Assembly (NCBI GenBank): GCA_003118195.1
Contig: BEXV01000315.1
Span: 223,410-268,239 of the forward strand
From: Hemicentrotus pulcherrimus
Lineage: Eukaryota; Echinodermata; Echinoidea; Camarodonta; Strongylocentrotidae
Direction of reading: 5' to 3'
DNA: 44,830 nt
The translations under genes and the position numbers were made by a program. Shown one piece after another: positions 41,559 to 44,830 of this stretch. Within the stretch, counting starts at the first letter, position 1. Every line of letters starts with the position of its first letter. The notes below the pieces were generated by a model. It had not been told where the DNA came from. It made no database searches and saw nothing but the letters and a program-made list of their open reading frames with translations.

Positions 41559-42515
41559 TAACCAGACACAGACTGGTGGAATCCTGCAGTTTTGTATTAG
41601 CTTATCATGTTTGATCTGTTATTTTATACATTATGATGACTTTCCAATGATGAGCAGCTGAGTTGAGCTTTGATGTTTTATCAGTATGCATGAAACAGTT
41701 TTGTGTTTTTACCCTTGGATAAAAATACATGTATTACTTTTTGAAGAGATGATGTGATTTAACAATGGTTTTTGTCGATGAAGAAGTGAGTCTTTTTAAC
41801 TCATATATGTGATTACTGATTCAATTAATACCATGAGTGTGACATGTGTCGTCTTGAGGGGTATGTTTTAGGTGCTTAAAGTAGGCTGAAAATAATGTTA
41901 GGGCTGTTTAACAGAAGGGTGAGTTTTCAGCAATACAGGTGTGATTTTGTGCACGCTGTTCGTGTGTGTTCTTTTGCACTATATTGGGTGGAAAAGTGTT
42001 AGCACTGGTAGTGTCGTTTCAGGGGCTCTAAAATTGGTTATTTAATGCACTAGAAGTGTGGTTTTTGAGAGCTGCATGCATCTAATAGCACCAGAAGTGA
42101 AAAAAGGATTACACTTAAAGTGTTTAAAGTAACACTTGGACTGGTGTTGAATTTTAGCACGGACACAAGTGTTACTTTAGCACAATTTGGGCAGTCCCTA
42201 TGCGTGCCCTTACAGGTGCTGCCACTCAATCTTAAAGTGCTAAAATTAGTACTTGATTTTTTAGAGTGCAGGTGTGATTTTGTGCGTGCTGTTTGCGTGT
42301 TTTCTTTAGCACTATATTGGGTGGAAAAGTGTTAGCACTAGTAATGCCGTTTTGGGGGGCTCTAAAAGGGGTTATTTAATGCACTAGAAGTGTGGTTTTT
42401 GCGAGCTGCATGCGTCTAATAGCACCAGAAGTGAAAAAAGGATTACACTTAAAGCGTTTAAATCTGCCTCCAAATCTTGAGGTGCTAAACTTAGCACTTG
42501 CCTTTTTAGAGAGTA
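41210..42515 (+). repeat. Nested tandem duplications of the TA-flanked MITE
   Basis: Blocks recur in order: 41220-41360 with 41660-41810; 41377-41558 with 42095-42267 and 42420-42510; and a unit of about 332 nt starting at about 41936 and again at about 42268 (GTGTGATTTTGTGC...GCACTATATTGGGTGG). Right-terminus-like sequence (TTTTTAGAG) appears at about 41555, 42263 and 42510. This looks like an array made from one MITE family. Confidence 0.7.
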
Positions 42516-43440
42516 TGAATACACATAGTGTTACAATGCCCTTATCCAGTAATCTAAGCACATCATTAACCAAATTAATTAAAGACAACTTAATTATTCA
42601 ATTATTACGAAGACCATACTGGTGCTTATGCAAGACATCATTCCTTTCAAAATAATCAAGTAGCCTCTTGTTTACTCATTTCTCAAATATTTTGGCCAAA
42701 AGAGACAAAACTGAAATAGGTCTATAATTGCTTGGGACATCTATTCCCCCCTTTTTAAAAATTGATGTAACTTTGGGTACTTTCGTTGCTTCTGGGAACA
42801 CACCGTTCAATAATGACTGATTATAAATATAAGATAATAGTTTTGCAATTACTTCAGCAGCATCATTCAGAAAATCATTCAGAAATCGGGCTGGAATATC
42901 ATCGGAGCTGCACACTTTCTTTACTCATAATGAGTAACTGGTTCCCAACCAAGAAGTTACTAGCCTTGCCAAAACAAAGAGTCAACTATTCCATCACTAA
43001 AATAATCCGTGAATGTAATACCATCATCATCATTATCATTAATAGATTTAACAAGGTTAGGCCCAACGTCATCAACAAATCATTAAAGCCTTCTGATATT
43101 TCTTTCAACGAGGTTAAAATCAACTTTCGTACTATCCTTATCATCAACACAGAGCTTATCCACATGTGATGTTTTTTTTTCTTCACTTTACTGTTGCCAC
43201 TCTTTAATAGCTTATTAATTGACTTCCATGTTTGCACTGTATCGCTTTTATACATTTCAAATAAATCACTATATTTCCTCTTTGCATTCGTCTAAACTGT
43301 AGTTCAAAATCTTTATACGTCCTATATTTTTGTCAAATTATCTTCACTGCAGTTTGATTTTTATACTTAATCATACAATTAATGTTTCTTTTTTAATTTA
43401 CTTCTCAATATCTCTAGTCAGTCATGGTTTACTATTGTTC
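42516..43440 (-). mobile_element. Non-LTR retrotransposon (LINE) fragment
   Basis: The minus strand carries, with stops and frameshifts: Y-K-S-D-T-V-Q-T-W-K-S-I-N-K-L-L (about 43190-43255); then F-N-D-L-L-M-T-L-G (about 43075-43105); then A-E-V-I-A-K-L-L-S-Y-I-Y-N-Q-S-L (about 42805-42855) and S-N-Y-R-P-I-S-V-L-S-L-L-A-K-I-F-E-K (42679-42735); and past a stop, F-E-R-N-D-V-L-H-K-H-Q-Y-G-L-R. This is the N-terminal part of a LINE reverse transcriptase, where N-Y-R-P-I-S-x-L is diagnostic. The catalytic part is missing, cut off next to the MITE array. Confidence 0.8.
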
Positions 43441-43599
43441 CTCCTGGAAGAGTGACTATGAGCAATCGGAGCATATTGGGAAAATATACCTATAAATGTT
43501 TGTACAAATATTATGCCATTACACATTCATATTATACATTTTCCTAAGCGAATCGAGCTAATTGATAAGGAGGGACTTAAAGCGCTCCCGTCTCAAATA

Positions 43600-44830
43600 T
43601 CAATTGGACGGGACTGTATCTTTAACAAAGCTTGATTTAGAGCTGGCATTCAAATTTGGTTAATAAATAATTAAGGACACCTGTTATTTTGTTCTGAACT
43701 GTATCTTAGTATCATCAGGAGATTTACCACTTGCGCCTTCAAAGCTTGTTTTTTCTTTTAATTTGCTGTTTCTCAATGTATAATTTAAGGCTTCTTATAC
43801 TTGGTATGCCAAGATAGTTAACCATTGGTCTCATGCAAGGTAGCACGTCAACCAGTAGCGTACCTAGGGATTATGGCATTTGTGTAAAACAAATTGTCTG
43901 CACCCCCTCCACTCAAACTAATATTTGTATTTGACAGGGTGCATACCTCCAAAGTTATTTCATTGCATTTTACCCATGAATATTCTTTAGGTAGCAATTT
44001 AATCGAACGGAATAGAGGTCGAATTATAACAATTAAAATATGATATTTTCGAATCCCAGAATACATCTTGTCAAGGAAACTAGAAAAGCATTCCAAAGTT
44101 GAGATTTCCTTCAAATGTTGAAAAATTTGCAAGTGAGATTTTAAACTATATGTAATTATCATTTTTAGGGAGCGCAACATAAACATGAGGCCGGTGCAAC
44201 TTAGAAGCTTATTTTAAAGGCACACTGTCCTACTTGTAGATACTTGCTCCCTCTATATAGAAAACTTCCCCAATCGGTGCCTGTTGGTCCCCCATGATCC
44301 TCTTTTCTTATGTTTAATGAGAGCTGAGTTAATGAGATAGCCACCTGTCACAGTGACCTCTCTGGCTCGCTGGGTGGTGTAATCCCTTCTAGCTGAAATA
44401 GTAAAGCCTGCCTTTAAGGACCGTAGGAATGACGATGATATTCTCTATTTTCTTGTTTAATCTGCATCCTTTAAAGAGCTGTCTAAAAGTTGCATTAAAT
44501 AGCGGGGTAAGAATGATGACATCCTGAAGTTATGTTAAGCCAGAGGACACTGCGAACGAGCTTGAGAAAACCGTTGCTTTCATTATCTCAAAACATAATT
44601 CCTAATGCTGTTTAACCGGCGTATTGAGGGCGCACATTTTCTCGCGCTCTCTCTCTCTCTCTCTTTTTTTAAAATGTCCCCTTCAAGCGCCACCCTGGTC
44701 AATTCTAGTTACATGAGGGCATATGTTATATCGTTGGAAGGGCATGTGCCCACTTCGATGGGACGCTTGTTGTAAGAGGTGATATTAAATATTACACATA
44801 AAAGCCAGATTTGACTTGTGTTTAGGCATG
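43600..44830 (+). repeat. Dispersed repeat, copy 3 (longest)
   Basis: The most complete copy of the family also seen at 18042-18535 (5' half) and 3080-3640 (3' half). It contains a (CT)n tract at about 44645-44663. It runs to the window end, so its 3' limit is unknown. A minus-strand open frame inside it (43848-44186) shows no domain. Confidence 0.65.

Noticed and set aside
43848..44186. 112-codon minus-strand open frame
   Set aside because: Lies inside dispersed repeat copy 3; the frame is not preserved in the copies at 3.1 and 18.1 kb.

Overview
The window looks like invertebrate deuterostome genomic DNA, most likely an echinoderm and probably a sea urchin. It is AT-rich and intron-rich, with no operons, many short non-autonomous transposons, and a dense cluster of single-exon scavenger receptor cysteine-rich (SRCR) domains. 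Sea urchins are known for very large SRCR families. The species call is an inference from gene content and repeat style, not from a search.

All host genes I can recognise are on the + strand. There are 19 full-length SRCR exons (15 open, 4 with in-frame stops) plus several SRCR relics. Each full exon is about 303-333 nt, is bounded by phase-1 introns on both sides, and carries the six-cysteine pattern (C2, C3, C5-C8). They fall into three gene-sized groups. Gene A (about 0.5-8.5 kb) has two broken and two open SRCR exons and a transmembrane plus cytoplasmic-tail exon. Gene B (about 16.3-29.2 kb) has eight open and two broken SRCR exons and a similar tail exon. Gene C (about 35.1 kb onward) has five open SRCR exons and no tail exon before the window ends. 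No signal-peptide exon was recognised for any group, so the 5' ends are open.

The most interesting feature is the pair of tails. Genes A and B encode cytoplasmic regions built from repeated modules. Each module pairs a YMDM-type site (YxxM, the PI3-kinase p85 SH2 consensus) with a D-G-Y-L-L-P-type site (YxxP, resembling Crk-family SH2 ligands). A membrane-proximal YQDL followed by a PxxPxR SH3-type ligand is conserved in both. This suggests surface receptors that act as multi-site phosphotyrosine scaffolds, plausibly for phagocytic or immune signalling. The docking partners are inferred from short-motif consensus only.

The cluster has grown by repeated segmental duplication. Cassettes at 0.5-2.5, 16.3-18.04, 20.4-22.3 and 33.6-37.0 kb share exons, introns and even dead exon relics. 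A 904-nt exon-plus-intron unit is tandemly arrayed at 22.0-23.8 kb, and another unit at 37.5-40.7 kb.

Between genes lies a mobile-element landscape. It includes a decayed PIF/Harbinger transposon with both of its genes (12.2-14.4 kb), a Harbinger-type MITE (18.7-19.3 kb), two TTAA-flanked MITEs (34.0-34.7 and 39.4-39.9 kb), a TA-flanked MITE with nested duplications (40.9-42.5 kb), a long foldback element (32.0-32.9 kb), tRNA-derived and other SINEs, two LINE fragments and a three-copy dispersed repeat. Two N gaps (19528-20201, 31810-31835) and a single N sit beside poly-G/C runs.
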